The notes under the pieces are model-generated. The model did no database searches. It saw only the letters and a program-made list of their open reading frames with translations, and had not been told where the DNA came from. The translations under genes and the position numbers were made by a program. Below are positions 27,428 through 35,249 of a stretch of DNA of 64,000 nt, piece by piece. The stretch's first letter is position 1. Each line of letters opens with the position of its first letter. Where the stretch lies: positions 62,001 to 126,000 of the forward strand of contig CAWHMD010000010.1 of NCBI GenBank assembly GCA_963830385.1, read 5' to 3'. This DNA is from Bog-532 sp963830385 (lineage in GTDB: Bacteria > Actinomycetota > Actinomycetes > Streptosporangiales > Streptosporangiaceae).

Positions 27428-27817
27428 ATGACCGGAATTCAGCCCGAGCTGTGGGTCGACCGCGCCGGGGCGGCCGTCGAGTTCTACCAGGAAGCGTTCG
27501 GCGTCACCGTGCTGCACCAGGCCGGCGACGGCGACGACATCGTCGCCCAGCTGGCCGTGGGGGACGCCGCGTTCTGGATCGCCACCGCCAATGTGGACGC
27601 CAAGCGGTTCAACCCGGCCGCGCTGGGCGGCGGGACCGGCCGCTACCTGCTGGTCGTCGACGACCCGGACGGCAGCTTCGCGCGGGCCCGGGCGGCCGGT
27701 GCGGTCGAGGCCGCCCCCATGGCCGACGAGCACGGCTGGCGGCTGGGGCGGATCATCGACCCGTTCGGCCACGAGTGGGAGATCGGTAAGCCGCTGGGTG
27801 AGTGGCCGCCGGCCTGA
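27428..27817 (+). CDS. VOC family (glyoxalase-like) protein
   Basis: The 129 residues carry the betaalphabetabetabeta repeats of the vicinal oxygen chelate fold: ELWVDRAGAAVEFYQEAFG at the start, DPDGSFARARAAGA in the middle, and IIDPFGHEWEIGKPLGEW at the end, which holds the metal-ligand Glu position. The substrate is unknown, and resistance, glyoxalase and PhnB-like roles are all possible. The 3' half lies opposite the extended end of the convergent phosphotransferase-like gene. Confidence 0.85.
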   Translation: MTGIQPELWVDRAGAAVEFYQEAFGVTVLHQAGDGDDIVAQLAVGDAAFWIATANVDAKRFNPAALGGGTGRYLLVVDDPDGSFARARAAGAVEAAPMADEHGWRLGRIIDPFGHEWEIGKPLGEWPPA

Positions 27818-28794
27818 TCGGCGGCGTCGGCGGCCAGCTCGGTCAGGGCTTGCCACGCCTCCCGGGCATCGTCGGTGTCCCCGTGCCCGGCCCGGAGCTG
27901 CTGGGTGAAGGCCGCCAGGTCGTCCAGCGTCCAGCGGATCCGGTAGAACCACAGCGCGGCCGGGTCGATGGGCCGGCCGGTGGCCGCGGTGTAACGGCGC
28001 GCTTCGTCGCCGGCCGGGTCGAGGACCGACCACAGGTCCCGCTCGGGCCGGGCCAGTCCGACCGTGTCCCAGTCGATCAGCAGCAGGCCGTGATCGGTCT
28101 GCAGCAGGTTGCCCGGGTGCGGCTCACCGTGGGTGATGACCAGGTCGGAGGCGGCCGCGACGCGGGTGGCGAGCCGGTCGAAGTCCGCCAGCAGCGTCCG
28201 GATCGGCCCGGCCGAGCGGGCCAGCAGGGTCCGGGCCGGTTCGGCAAACGGGCCGCCGGTCCACGGCCCGCCAAGGTCCCCCAGCGCGGCCTCCAGGTCC
28301 CCGCGCAGCGCGAGCGCGGGATCGGCCACCGGCACCTGCCAGCTGAGCCCAACTGGCCGGACCTGGTGCAGCGCGGCCAGCAGGTCCAGCCGCCGGGCCC
28401 GCGCGGGGGCCGCCAGCTCGCCGCCGAACTCGCCGGTCACGCCGCCGATGAGCGGGTACACGGCCAGCGCATATTTCGGATTAAAACGTCGCACCGGCTG
28501 ACCGTCCACCGCCAGCTCCGGCGCCACCACGAACTCGAGCCCAGCCTGATCCCGTAGTGCGCGTGACGTTTTCAGGGTTTTCCGCAGCCCCCCGAAAGCG
28601 GTGGACCGGGTCTGGCCCAGCCACCCCTTGTGGTCCAGGTCATCGACGGTCACGAACCAGCGATCGCCGGCCACCCAGTGGTAGCTGCCCGCTCCCACCG
28701 GCGCGTAGGCCAGGGTGGCGGGCCGGATGCCCCAGCCCGCGGCCAGCGCTCGCCGCAGCCCGCGCTCGCTGACGCCCTCCGGCCGGTCCTTCAC
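27643..28794 (-). CDS. Aminoglycoside phosphotransferase/protein-kinase-like enzyme
   Basis: The catalytic loop VITHGEPHPGNLL and metal site LLIDWDTVGLARPERDLW identify the APH/choline-kinase-like fold. The N-lobe begins PATLAYAPVGAGSYHWV. Family members phosphorylate small molecules, and aminoglycoside resistance cannot be claimed from this. The similarity ends around DAADQAGG (near 27815). The remaining 58 residues are encoded antisense to the VOC gene and are Ser/Pro/Ala-rich, suggesting that the original stop codon was lost and the frame now runs into its neighbour. Confidence 0.8.
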   Translation of the reverse strand: MKDRPEGVSERGLRRALAAGWGIRPATLAYAPVGAGSYHWVAGDRWFVTVDDLDHKGWLGQTRSTAFGGLRKTLKTSRALRDQAGLEFVVAPELAVDGQPVRRFNPKYALAVYPLIGGVTGEFGGELAAPARARRLDLLAALHQVRPVGLSWQVPVADPALALRGDLEAALGDLGGPWTGGPFAEPARTLLARSAGPIRTLLADFDRLATRVAAASDLVITHGEPHPGNLLQTDHGLLLIDWDTVGLARPERDLWSVLDPAGDEARRYTAATGRPIDPAALWFYRIRWTLDDLAAFTQQLRAGHGDTDDAREAWQALTELAADAADQAGGHSPSGLPISHSWPNGSMIRPSRQPCSSAMGAASTAPAARARAKLPSGSSTTSR

Positions 28795-28894
28795 CGGCTC
28801 AGGCTAGAGAGCCGGCTGCCCGCCCGGCCAGGCATTTCCGGCGGGCAGCGGCCCGCTCGGGGCGGGGGCAGCGGCCCGCTGGTATACGTGGCCC

Positions 28895-29626
28895 ATGACC
28901 GATCTCATGGACCTGACCGGTAAGACCGTGATCGTCACCGGCGCGTCGGCCGGCATCGGCGCGGCCACCGCGCGCCAGCTGCACGCGGCCGGGGCCTACC
29001 CGGTGCTGGCCGCCCGCCGGGCCGGCCGGCTGGCCGAGCTGAGCACCGAGCTCGGCGGGGCGCTGGCCGTGCCCACCGACGTGACCGACCCGGGCCAGGT
29101 AGCTGATCTGGTGGCCGCCACCCTCGACCGGCACGGCCGGATCGACGGGCTGGTGAACAACGCGGGCGCCAGCCTGCACGGGCCGCTGGACCGGATCGAC
29201 CCGGCCGAGTTCGGCCGGAGCCTGCAGCTCAACGTGGTCAGTGTGCTCACGGTGACCCAGGCGGTGCTGCCCGCGATGCGCAAGCAGGGATCCGGCCGGA
29301 TCGTGAACGTCAGCTCCGGGTCCACCCAGCGGGTCGCGGTCGGCATGGGCGCCTACGCGGCCGGCAAGACCGCCGTCAACATGCTCAGCGACGTGCTGCG
29401 GGAGGAGCTGGCTCCCGACGGCATCGGGGTGTCGCTGCTGCTGCCCTCGATCACCGCGACCGAGTTCAACGACAGCGCGTTCACCCTCGGCGTCTCGCCG
29501 CGGCCGGGCATGGTCGCCCACAGCCCGGATTACGTGGCCGGGGTGGTCCTGCGGCTGCTGCGCACCGGTGAGGGCCGGTTCGACATCCCGCACGGCCCCG
29601 AGCAGCCCGGCCTGGCCGGCCACTGA
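28895..29626 (+). CDS. SDR family oxidoreductase
   Basis: The 243 residues form a classical short-chain dehydrogenase: cofactor loop VTGASAGIGAATAR, LVNNAGASLHG, catalytic Ser in NVSSGST, and YAAGK with the catalytic Tyr and Lys. The basic residues after the second strand (AARRAGR) favour NADP(H). The substrate is unknown. It stands alone between the divergent phosphotransferase-like gene and the two-component genes. Confidence 0.88.
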   Translation: MTDLMDLTGKTVIVTGASAGIGAATARQLHAAGAYPVLAARRAGRLAELSTELGGALAVPTDVTDPGQVADLVAATLDRHGRIDGLVNNAGASLHGPLDRIDPAEFGRSLQLNVVSVLTVTQAVLPAMRKQGSGRIVNVSSGSTQRVAVGMGAYAAGKTAVNMLSDVLREELAPDGIGVSLLLPSITATEFNDSAFTLGVSPRPGMVAHSPDYVAGVVLRLLRTGEGRFDIPHGPEQPGLAGH

Positions 29627-29748
29627 CGTTCGTGCCAGCCGTACCTTGAACTCGGGTGGCCGCACGGTGGATCATGAGGGCGCGCGCGGCGAGCATTGAG
29701 GTGCAGGTGACCGGAACGGCCGGCACCGCAGCTCACAAGGGGTATCCC

Positions 29749-30000
29749 ATGGTCGCATCGGCTCATCCCACACCTCCTCCGGCACCATCGCGTTTCGAGC
29801 GGTTCCTGATCAGGCGGTGGGAGTACCGCCACCCCGACGCCTGGCTCACCTTCCGCATGCTCGCCGGCATCTGGAACGCGTTCCTCGGGATCCTGCTGCT
29901 CGCCTACGGGTTCTACTGGCTGGCGCTGATCCCGTTGGCCGGGTCGGCCCTGATCTTCTGGACCGCCCACCGTATCTGGACCAAGGTCCACGGCGGCTGA
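29749..30000 (+). CDS. Small membrane protein, duplicated sensor-kinase membrane module
   Basis: The 83-residue protein has a basic cytoplasmic start and two hydrophobic segments (LAGIWNAFLGILLLAYGFYW and LALIPLAGSALIFWTA). Residues 16 onward are nearly identical to the N-terminal membrane region of the sensor kinase that follows 8 nt later. The DNA copies (29795-29966 and 30055-30226) match at about 160 of 172 positions. It stops where the kinase part would begin. AAGGGG precedes the ATG at 29749. It may modulate or dimerise with the kinase, or be a by-product of the duplication. Confidence 0.7.
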   Translation: MVASAHPTPPPAPSRFERFLIRRWEYRHPDAWLTFRMLAGIWNAFLGILLLAYGFYWLALIPLAGSALIFWTAHRIWTKVHGG

Positions 30001-30226
30001 CGGACGGCATGCACCTCACCCCGGCGAGCAACGGCCGTGCGCCGCGGCCCCTCTTCGAGCGGCTGCTGATCAGGCGGTGGGAGTACCGCCACCCCAGCGC
30101 CTGGCTTGCCTTCCGCATGATCGCCGGCATCTGGAACGTGATCCTGGGGATCCTGCTGCTCGCCTACCGGTTCTACTGGCTGGCGCTGATCCCGCTGGCC
30201 GGGTCGGCCCTGATCTTCTGGACCGC
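29795..30226 (+). repeat. 172-bp tandem duplication of the membrane-module coding sequence
   Basis: Bases 29795-29966 and 30055-30226 align without gaps at an offset of 260 bp, with about 12 differences, most in third codon positions or conservative. One copy is in the small membrane protein and the other in the sensor kinase. Frame and length are preserved in both. Confidence 0.9.
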
Positions 30227-30911
30227 GTACTACGTGCAGCGGCACACCGCTGAGCGGGTGCGCGAGCTGGAGCGGTCCCGCGACCACGTGGTGGACGACG
30301 CGGCCACGCGGCTGCGCCGGATCGAGCGCGACCTGCACGACGGGCCGCAGGCGCAGATGGTCGCGGTCGCGATGAAGCTGGGCCTGGCCCGGGAGAAGCT
30401 CACCGATGCGGACACCGCTGGTGCGGCGGGGGCCGCCGACGTGGCCCGGGCGCTGGAGCTGATCGAGGCGGCCCACCGGGGCGCCAAGGAGGCCATCACC
30501 GAGCTGCGCGAGCTGGCCCGTGGCATCCACCCCTCGGTCCTCGACCACGGGCTCGGCACCGCGCTCAGCACGCTGGCCGCGCGCAGCAGCGTCCCGGTCG
30601 AGCTGGTCACCGATCTGCCCGAACGGTCGCCGGCGGCGATCGAGACCATCGCCTACTTCTGCGCGGCCGAGCTGCTCACCAACGTGGCCAAGCACAGCGG
30701 CGCCCGGCGTGCCACCCTGGAGGTCGTGAGCGAGGCGGGCCGGCTGCGGATCCGGGTCACCGACGACGGCGCCGGCGGCGCCCGGGTCGAGGCCGCCGGC
30801 GGCCTGGCCGGCCTGGCCGAGCGGATCCGCACCGTGGACGGCCGGCTGCAGCTCACCAGCCCACCGGGCGGCCCGACGACGGTGACCGTCGAGCTGCCGG
30901 CCCGGCCCTGA
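30009..30911 (+). CDS. Sensor histidine kinase, NarL-partner type (HisKA_3)
   Basis: The 300 residues comprise a two-helix membrane module (about 32-78), a short coiled linker (VRELERSRDHVVDDAATRL), the HisKA_3 dimerisation helix with the phosphorylated His in RIERDLHDGPQAQMVAVAMKLG, and an HATPase domain with N-box ELLTNVAKHSGA and DDGAGGARVEAAGGLAGLAERI. There is almost no extracellular loop, so it probably senses the membrane or a partner protein. The response regulator follows 21 nt downstream. Confidence 0.88.
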   Translation: MHLTPASNGRAPRPLFERLLIRRWEYRHPSAWLAFRMIAGIWNVILGILLLAYRFYWLALIPLAGSALIFWTAYYVQRHTAERVRELERSRDHVVDDAATRLRRIERDLHDGPQAQMVAVAMKLGLAREKLTDADTAGAAGAADVARALELIEAAHRGAKEAITELRELARGIHPSVLDHGLGTALSTLAARSSVPVELVTDLPERSPAAIETIAYFCAAELLTNVAKHSGARRATLEVVSEAGRLRIRVTDDGAGGARVEAAGGLAGLAERIRTVDGRLQLTSPPGGPTTVTVELPARP

Positions 30912-30932
30912 CCGACGGGAGCTGACCTGACC

Positions 30933-31586
30933 ATGCGGATCGTGATCGCCGAGGACTCGGCCGTCGTCCGCGCGGGCCTGGCCGAGATCCTGGCCGACCG
31001 CGGCCATGAGGTGGTCGCCGCCGTCGGCAACGGCACCGACCTGCTGGCGGCGGTGGATGAGCACCGGCCCGACGTCACCGTGGTGGACGTGCGGATGCCA
31101 CCCGGCTTCACCGACGAGGGCCTGCGGGCCGCGATCGCCATCCGCCGCGCCCACCCCAAGGTCGGGGTGCTGGTGTTCTCCCAGTACATCGAGACCCGTT
31201 ACACGGCCGACCTGCTCGGCGCGGCCTCCGGCGGCGCCGCCGGCGTCGGCTACCTGCTCAAGGACCGCGTCGCCGACGTCGGCGAGTTCATCGAGGCGCT
31301 GACCCGGGTCGCGGCCGGCGGCACCGCCCTCGACCCGGAGGTCGTCACCCAGCTGCTCGGCGCCAGCCGCCGGGCCGGCGGGCTGTCCTCCCTCACCGCC
31401 CGCGAGCTCGAGGTGCTGACGCTGATGGCCGAGGGCCGCTCCAACGGCGCGATCGCCGGCTGCCTGGTCGTCTCCGAACGGGGCGTCGAGAAGCACGTGG
31501 CCAACATCTTCAGCAAGCTCGGCCTGCCCCCCTCCGGCGCCGACCACCGCCGTGTCCTGGCCGTCCTCCGTTACCTGGGGTCCTGA
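30933..31586 (+). CDS. NarL/FixJ family response regulator
   Basis: The receiver domain (1-120) has the acidic pocket IAEDSAVVR, the phosphorylated Asp in VTVVDVRMPP (near residue 52) and the Lys in YLLKDRVADV. The LuxR-type HTH follows (SSLTARELEVLTLMAEGRSN, VVSERGVEKHVANIFSKLGLPP). It is the partner of the kinase just upstream. In the segment after Lys the extra Gly/Ala residues (SGGAAGVG) are unusual but not disruptive. Confidence 0.92.
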   Translation: MRIVIAEDSAVVRAGLAEILADRGHEVVAAVGNGTDLLAAVDEHRPDVTVVDVRMPPGFTDEGLRAAIAIRRAHPKVGVLVFSQYIETRYTADLLGAASGGAAGVGYLLKDRVADVGEFIEALTRVAAGGTALDPEVVTQLLGASRRAGGLSSLTARELEVLTLMAEGRSNGAIAGCLVVSERGVEKHVANIFSKLGLPPSGADHRRVLAVLRYLGS

Positions 31587-31635
31587 GGCCGGCCAGCACT
31601 GCGGCCGGCCAGCACCGGCGGCCGGCCCGCCCTCG

Positions 31636-32376
31636 TCAGTAGGGGACTTCGGTGCTCATGAGGTCGGCGAAGTCGACCGGTCCGGATCGTTTGGAAACCA
31701 CCCGGCAGAAGCCGGCCGCGTCAAGCTCAAGGTGCGGCCCACCGGAGCCGGCCGTCCAGGTCCCGCCGGCCGGCCCGGTGAGCCGCAGGGAGAAGTCCTT
31801 GCCGTGCCGATCAGCCCACTCGCTGACCAGGTCGGCGACGATGACCCCGTCGTGGTCGGCCGTCAGCCGCGGCGCGCGGCCGAGCGCGTCGCAGATGTCG
31901 AGCCGGTGCATCCAGGGGTCGCGGGTCAGGATGACGTCGATCAGGTAGCCGAGCGTCCACGGCTCTTCGACCCCGTTGATCACCCCGCCGATCATGGTCC
32001 GGCGGCGGATGAAGCCCGGCGTCAGCCGCCGTCCCCGGACCGCCTTGGCGGCCTGCCGCCCGAACCGGTCCGCGATCGCCGGCCCGGTCCAGGTCGCCCG
32101 CTCGCTGACCTGCAGCGCGGTCATGATGTCGATGTCGATGTTGCCGTTGACGGTGGCCGCCCGGCGCTGGCGGCTGCCTTCGCGCATGGACGCGGCCATC
32201 TCCACCATGCCGAGCATGTGCGCCGCCAGCTGCCGGACGTCCCAGTCCGGGCAGGCGGTCGGCGCCGCCCAGTCGTCATGGCCGAGTGACCCCAGCAGTT
32301 CGGCGCAGCGGCCATACTCGGTGGCGGCCAGGCGCATGGCGGTCCGGCGGTCCAGGGCCGGTGTTCTAGGTTTCAC
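31636..32376 (-). CDS. Maleylpyruvate isomerase family mycothiol-dependent enzyme
   Basis: The DinB-like four-helix start (LAATEYGRCAELLGSLGHDDW, ACPDWDVRQLAAHMLGM) with the metal His positions is followed by a C-terminal domain typical of mycothiol-dependent isomerase-like proteins. DVILTRDPWMHRLDICDALG is a family hallmark. The exact reaction is unknown. The GTG at 32376 lies inside the end of the upstream tetR gene (11-nt overlap), so the two are translationally coupled and the TetR protein probably controls it. 246 residues. Confidence 0.85.
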   Translation of the reverse strand: MKPRTPALDRRTAMRLAATEYGRCAELLGSLGHDDWAAPTACPDWDVRQLAAHMLGMVEMAASMREGSRQRRAATVNGNIDIDIMTALQVSERATWTGPAIADRFGRQAAKAVRGRRLTPGFIRRRTMIGGVINGVEEPWTLGYLIDVILTRDPWMHRLDICDALGRAPRLTADHDGVIVADLVSEWADRHGKDFSLRLTGPAGGTWTAGSGGPHLELDAAGFCRVVSKRSGPVDFADLMSTEVPY

Positions 32377-32995
32377 TGTTTCCCCCTCGGTGGGTGCGGC
32401 TGGGCGGCAGGCCCAGGTCATCGGCGAACATGGTGAGCGTCCGGGGCAGCAGCACCCGCCAGCGATCACCCTTCGGGTCGTTGGCCAGCTGCTGGTTGAC
32501 CAGGCCGCCGACCAGCGCGGTGTACAGGTCGAGATCGGCCTGGCGGTCGATGCCGATCTCGCTCAGGGCCGACCGCATCAGCCCGTAGCAGGCGATCGAG
32601 GACCGGTAGGCTTCCTCGCTCGGTGTGAAGTCCGGCAGCATCGGCACGTCCATCAGCTGGTGCCGTTCCAGGTCGCTGACGCCGAAGTCGAAGTAGGTGG
32701 TCGCCGTGGCGAGCAGCCGCCCCCGCGGATCGGCCGGGAAGGCCGCGACCGCCTGCTCCAGCACGGCGCGGAACTCGTCCCAGGCCTGCGCGAACATCGC
32801 GTCGTAGATCGCGTTCTTGGACGGGAAGTGCGAGTACAGCGATGGTGGCCGCATGCCGATCCGGGCCGCGATCTCGCGCAGCGTGACGCTGGTCAGGCCG
32901 CTCTCGTGGGCAACCTCCCACGCGGCCGCGAGGATCTCCCGCCGAGTTGCCTCACGACGTTCGGCTTTCCTATCGCGATTAGGTGAACCGGCCAT
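32366..32995 (-). CDS. TetR family transcriptional regulator
   Basis: The 209 residues start MAGSPNRDRKAERREATRRE, with the HTH in SVTLREIAARIGMRPPSLYSHFPSKNAIYDAMF. The C-terminal part is a TetR WHG-type domain (FTPSEEAYRSSIACYGLMRS). The ATG lies 7 nt after a TACTGT hexamer that itself is 17 bp from TTGACG, so the mRNA is probably leaderless. The gene overlaps the mycothiol-dependent enzyme that follows. The open frame extends far upstream, but that part is antisense to the glycosidase gene and not TetR-like. Confidence 0.88.
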   Translation of the reverse strand: MAGSPNRDRKAERREATRREILAAAWEVAHESGLTSVTLREIAARIGMRPPSLYSHFPSKNAIYDAMFAQAWDEFRAVLEQAVAAFPADPRGRLLATATTYFDFGVSDLERHQLMDVPMLPDFTPSEEAYRSSIACYGLMRSALSEIGIDRQADLDLYTALVGGLVNQQLANDPKGDRWRVLLPRTLTMFADDLGLPPSRTHRGGNSET

Positions 32996-33002
32996 AGTTA
33001 GG

Positions 33003-33031
33003 ACAGTAAGCACTGGATTCGGCCGCGTCAA
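33003..33031 (-). promoter_or_regulatory. Sigma-70-type promoter giving a probable leaderless tetR mRNA
   Basis: Reading the minus strand, TTGACG (33031-33026), a 17-bp spacer and TACTGT (33008-33003) precede the tetR ATG by 7 nt. The expected transcription start falls on or beside the A of that ATG. Confidence 0.6.
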
Positions 33032-33057
33032 GAGCGGCAGGACTTCGGGGACTTGAC

Positions 33058-35166
33058 CTAGCCGGCGCTGAAGCGGGAGTACTGGACCGGGTAATAACCG
33101 AGGCTGGCCAGCCCGGCCGGGCCATTGGTGTAGGCGTGGCTGGTGACGGTGGCCACGGACACGCCGTCGATGCGGGCGGAGATGGTGGTGCCCCGGGTGG
33201 TCAGGCTCATCGTGTAGGTGGGCCGGGCGGCCACCCTTCCCGATGCGAGCGTCACCGGCGCCGGGCCGTGGGCGGTCAGCTGCCAGGCGCCGGTGCGGTC
33301 GACCGTGAGCTCGTAGCCCCGCCACTGGCTGACCAGGCCCCCGAAACCCTGGAACCGGGCGATCAGCCCGGCGCCGGGCGGCGCCCCGGTCCCGGATCGC
33401 GGCAGCACCACGCGGGCCGAGACGGTGTAGTTGGCCCAGGTGTTGTCGCCCACGATCGCGTACGGGGAGATACCGGGGCCGAGGTAGTGCCATTCGACCG
33501 GCTGGCCCACGGTGGTCTGGGTCAGCGTGCCGTGGACGTAGCCGAACGACCCCTCGATCGGGGCGAGCATGGTGGCCATGCCCGCGCCGTCGGGGGTGGC
33601 GGTGTACGGGAGCGGCATCGGCCCGGCGGCCGATACTGCGGCCGGGACCGCGGCGGGCTGGCCGCCCGCCCGCGACTGCCCGGCGGTAGTGGTGAACGTG
33701 TACAGGTACCCGGGCCGCAGCACGGTGGTGAACGTGCCGTCGTGGGGGTGGATGTCGCTCAGCTTCAGGAACTGGCCGGGCCCGCGCAGGCTGGAGGCCC
33801 ACACGTGGATCGTTGTGGCGGGCAGGCCGCCGGTGACGTGGATGGTTTCCGGGTGCGCGGCGGTGGCGGCCGAGGTCTCCGCCACCATCGTCCAGGCCGA
33901 CCGGTTGGGGGCCATGTACGTGTCGTAGGTGTCGTATCTGCCGTCGCCGGGCAGGAGGGCGTTCGCCCCTTCGACGTAGCGCCAGCCGGGTTCGGTGAAC
34001 TGGGTGGTGTGGGCGATCACCCAGGTCAGCGCCGTGACCTGGTAGGACCCGCTCCAGGGCTGGTCCGCCTGGATCAGGCCCCGGTTCTCAAAATCCAGGT
34101 CCGGCGGGATGGCGTCCAGCAGCGGCCAGATGATGATGCCGGTGATACGGGCCTGGTCGTAGGCGGCGTTGATGGCCCGGGCGAGCCCGCCGGGCCCGGC
34201 CAGCGCGAGGTCGGGCTGGCTGTCGGGGGTGGCTCCGAGCTCGGACTCCCACATCGGCTTGCCCAGGCGGGCCGCGATCTCCCGCGCCCGGACGGCCACC
34301 AGGCAGCGGAACCCGGTGGTGGGCAGCCCGCAGGTGTCGTGGATGCCGAGGACGCTGACCGCCTTGGCGAAGGGCGGGTCCTCGGCCATGTCGTCGGCGA
34401 CGGTCCGCCAGGCAAACAGCGGGAAGTACCCCAGCGGCTTGCCGAGCCCCTCGTCGAACTGCGGGGTCTGATCGGCGGCGACGATCTCGGTGCGGGTGAA
34501 CCCGGCGGCGTCCAGCGCCTTGCGCAGGTTCACGTACCAGTCCCGCTCGGCCCGGGTGCCCCGGTAGTGCTCGTTCCAGCCGCCGACGTAGCTGATGGTG
34601 AGGCCGTTCTTCCGGGCGCACCGCAGCCAGTCGACGACGTAACCCACGTCCGCGGTGCTCCAGATCCGCCCGTCCCGGTCCCGCGCCCAGGACGGGGCGG
34701 TCCACTGCAGGCCGTAGAGCTTGATCTTCGGATTGCGGGCCAGAGCCTGCCGGGCCAGCCAGAACTCGTAACCGGCGTTGCAGCTCAGCTGGCCCTTGAC
34801 CGCTTCCACCGACGGTTCGGAGCCATCGGAGGAAAAGCCTCCGCCGCCGATTTCCAGCTTGAGCAGCTGCAGCGACGCCCCGTAGTGGGGCTTGAACATG
34901 TCGTCGAGGATCTGCGCGCGTTCCGGGGCGGGATAGTCGATCAGCAGCCGGGAGTTGCCACCGCCGCCGCTGAGCGCGCCGATGCCGTCAAAGGCCGGTC
35001 CCGGCCGGTTACCGTCCACGACGATCGTCCGGCCGGGTGGCGGTGCTGGCTCCTGGCTGGCCGCCTGGGCGGCCACCGGGGCGGCCGCGATCGTGGCGCC
35101 GCACCCCGCCAGCGCGGCCGCGGCCGTGATCCCCGCCACCAGCCACCTTCGCAGCCGAACCGCCAT
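33058..35166 (-). CDS. Secreted GH59-type galactocerebrosidase-like glycoside hydrolase
   Basis: The 702-residue exported protein has a signal sequence (1-21) with the lipobox LAGC (Cys22), so it may be a lipoprotein. A second site near VAAQAAS could be cut by signal peptidase I. The TIM barrel begins FDGIGALSGGGGNSRLLIDYP, as in galactocerebrosidases. The acid/base Glu lies in YVGGWNEHY and the nucleophile Glu in KPMWESELGA. A beta-sandwich follows and a lectin-like domain closes the chain. The substrate is probably a beta-galactoside. Eukaryotic GALC hydrolyses galactosylceramide, but bacterial roles are unclear. Confidence 0.82.
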   Translation of the reverse strand: MAVRLRRWLVAGITAAAALAGCGATIAAAPVAAQAASQEPAPPPGRTIVVDGNRPGPAFDGIGALSGGGGNSRLLIDYPAPERAQILDDMFKPHYGASLQLLKLEIGGGGFSSDGSEPSVEAVKGQLSCNAGYEFWLARQALARNPKIKLYGLQWTAPSWARDRDGRIWSTADVGYVVDWLRCARKNGLTISYVGGWNEHYRGTRAERDWYVNLRKALDAAGFTRTEIVAADQTPQFDEGLGKPLGYFPLFAWRTVADDMAEDPPFAKAVSVLGIHDTCGLPTTGFRCLVAVRAREIAARLGKPMWESELGATPDSQPDLALAGPGGLARAINAAYDQARITGIIIWPLLDAIPPDLDFENRGLIQADQPWSGSYQVTALTWVIAHTTQFTEPGWRYVEGANALLPGDGRYDTYDTYMAPNRSAWTMVAETSAATAAHPETIHVTGGLPATTIHVWASSLRGPGQFLKLSDIHPHDGTFTTVLRPGYLYTFTTTAGQSRAGGQPAAVPAAVSAAGPMPLPYTATPDGAGMATMLAPIEGSFGYVHGTLTQTTVGQPVEWHYLGPGISPYAIVGDNTWANYTVSARVVLPRSGTGAPPGAGLIARFQGFGGLVSQWRGYELTVDRTGAWQLTAHGPAPVTLASGRVAARPTYTMSLTTRGTTISARIDGVSVATVTSHAYTNGPAGLASLGYYPVQYSRFSAG

Positions 35167-35249
35167 ACTGGCTCCCCCCAGCTTGACTAGGTGTAACCCT
35201 GCCAGCTGCGGTCCCCGGGAGCGAACGCCGGGGAGGAGGATGAGTGCGC

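Noticed and set aside
27643..28794. Calling the phosphotransferase an aminoglycoside-resistance gene
   Set aside because: The motifs fit the whole APH/choline-kinase fold and give no substrate. The context is not a resistance cluster.
33136..35190. A 684-codon plus-strand open frame opposite the glycosidase
   Set aside because: It is a mirror of the codon bias of the real gene, without domains or ribosome binding site.
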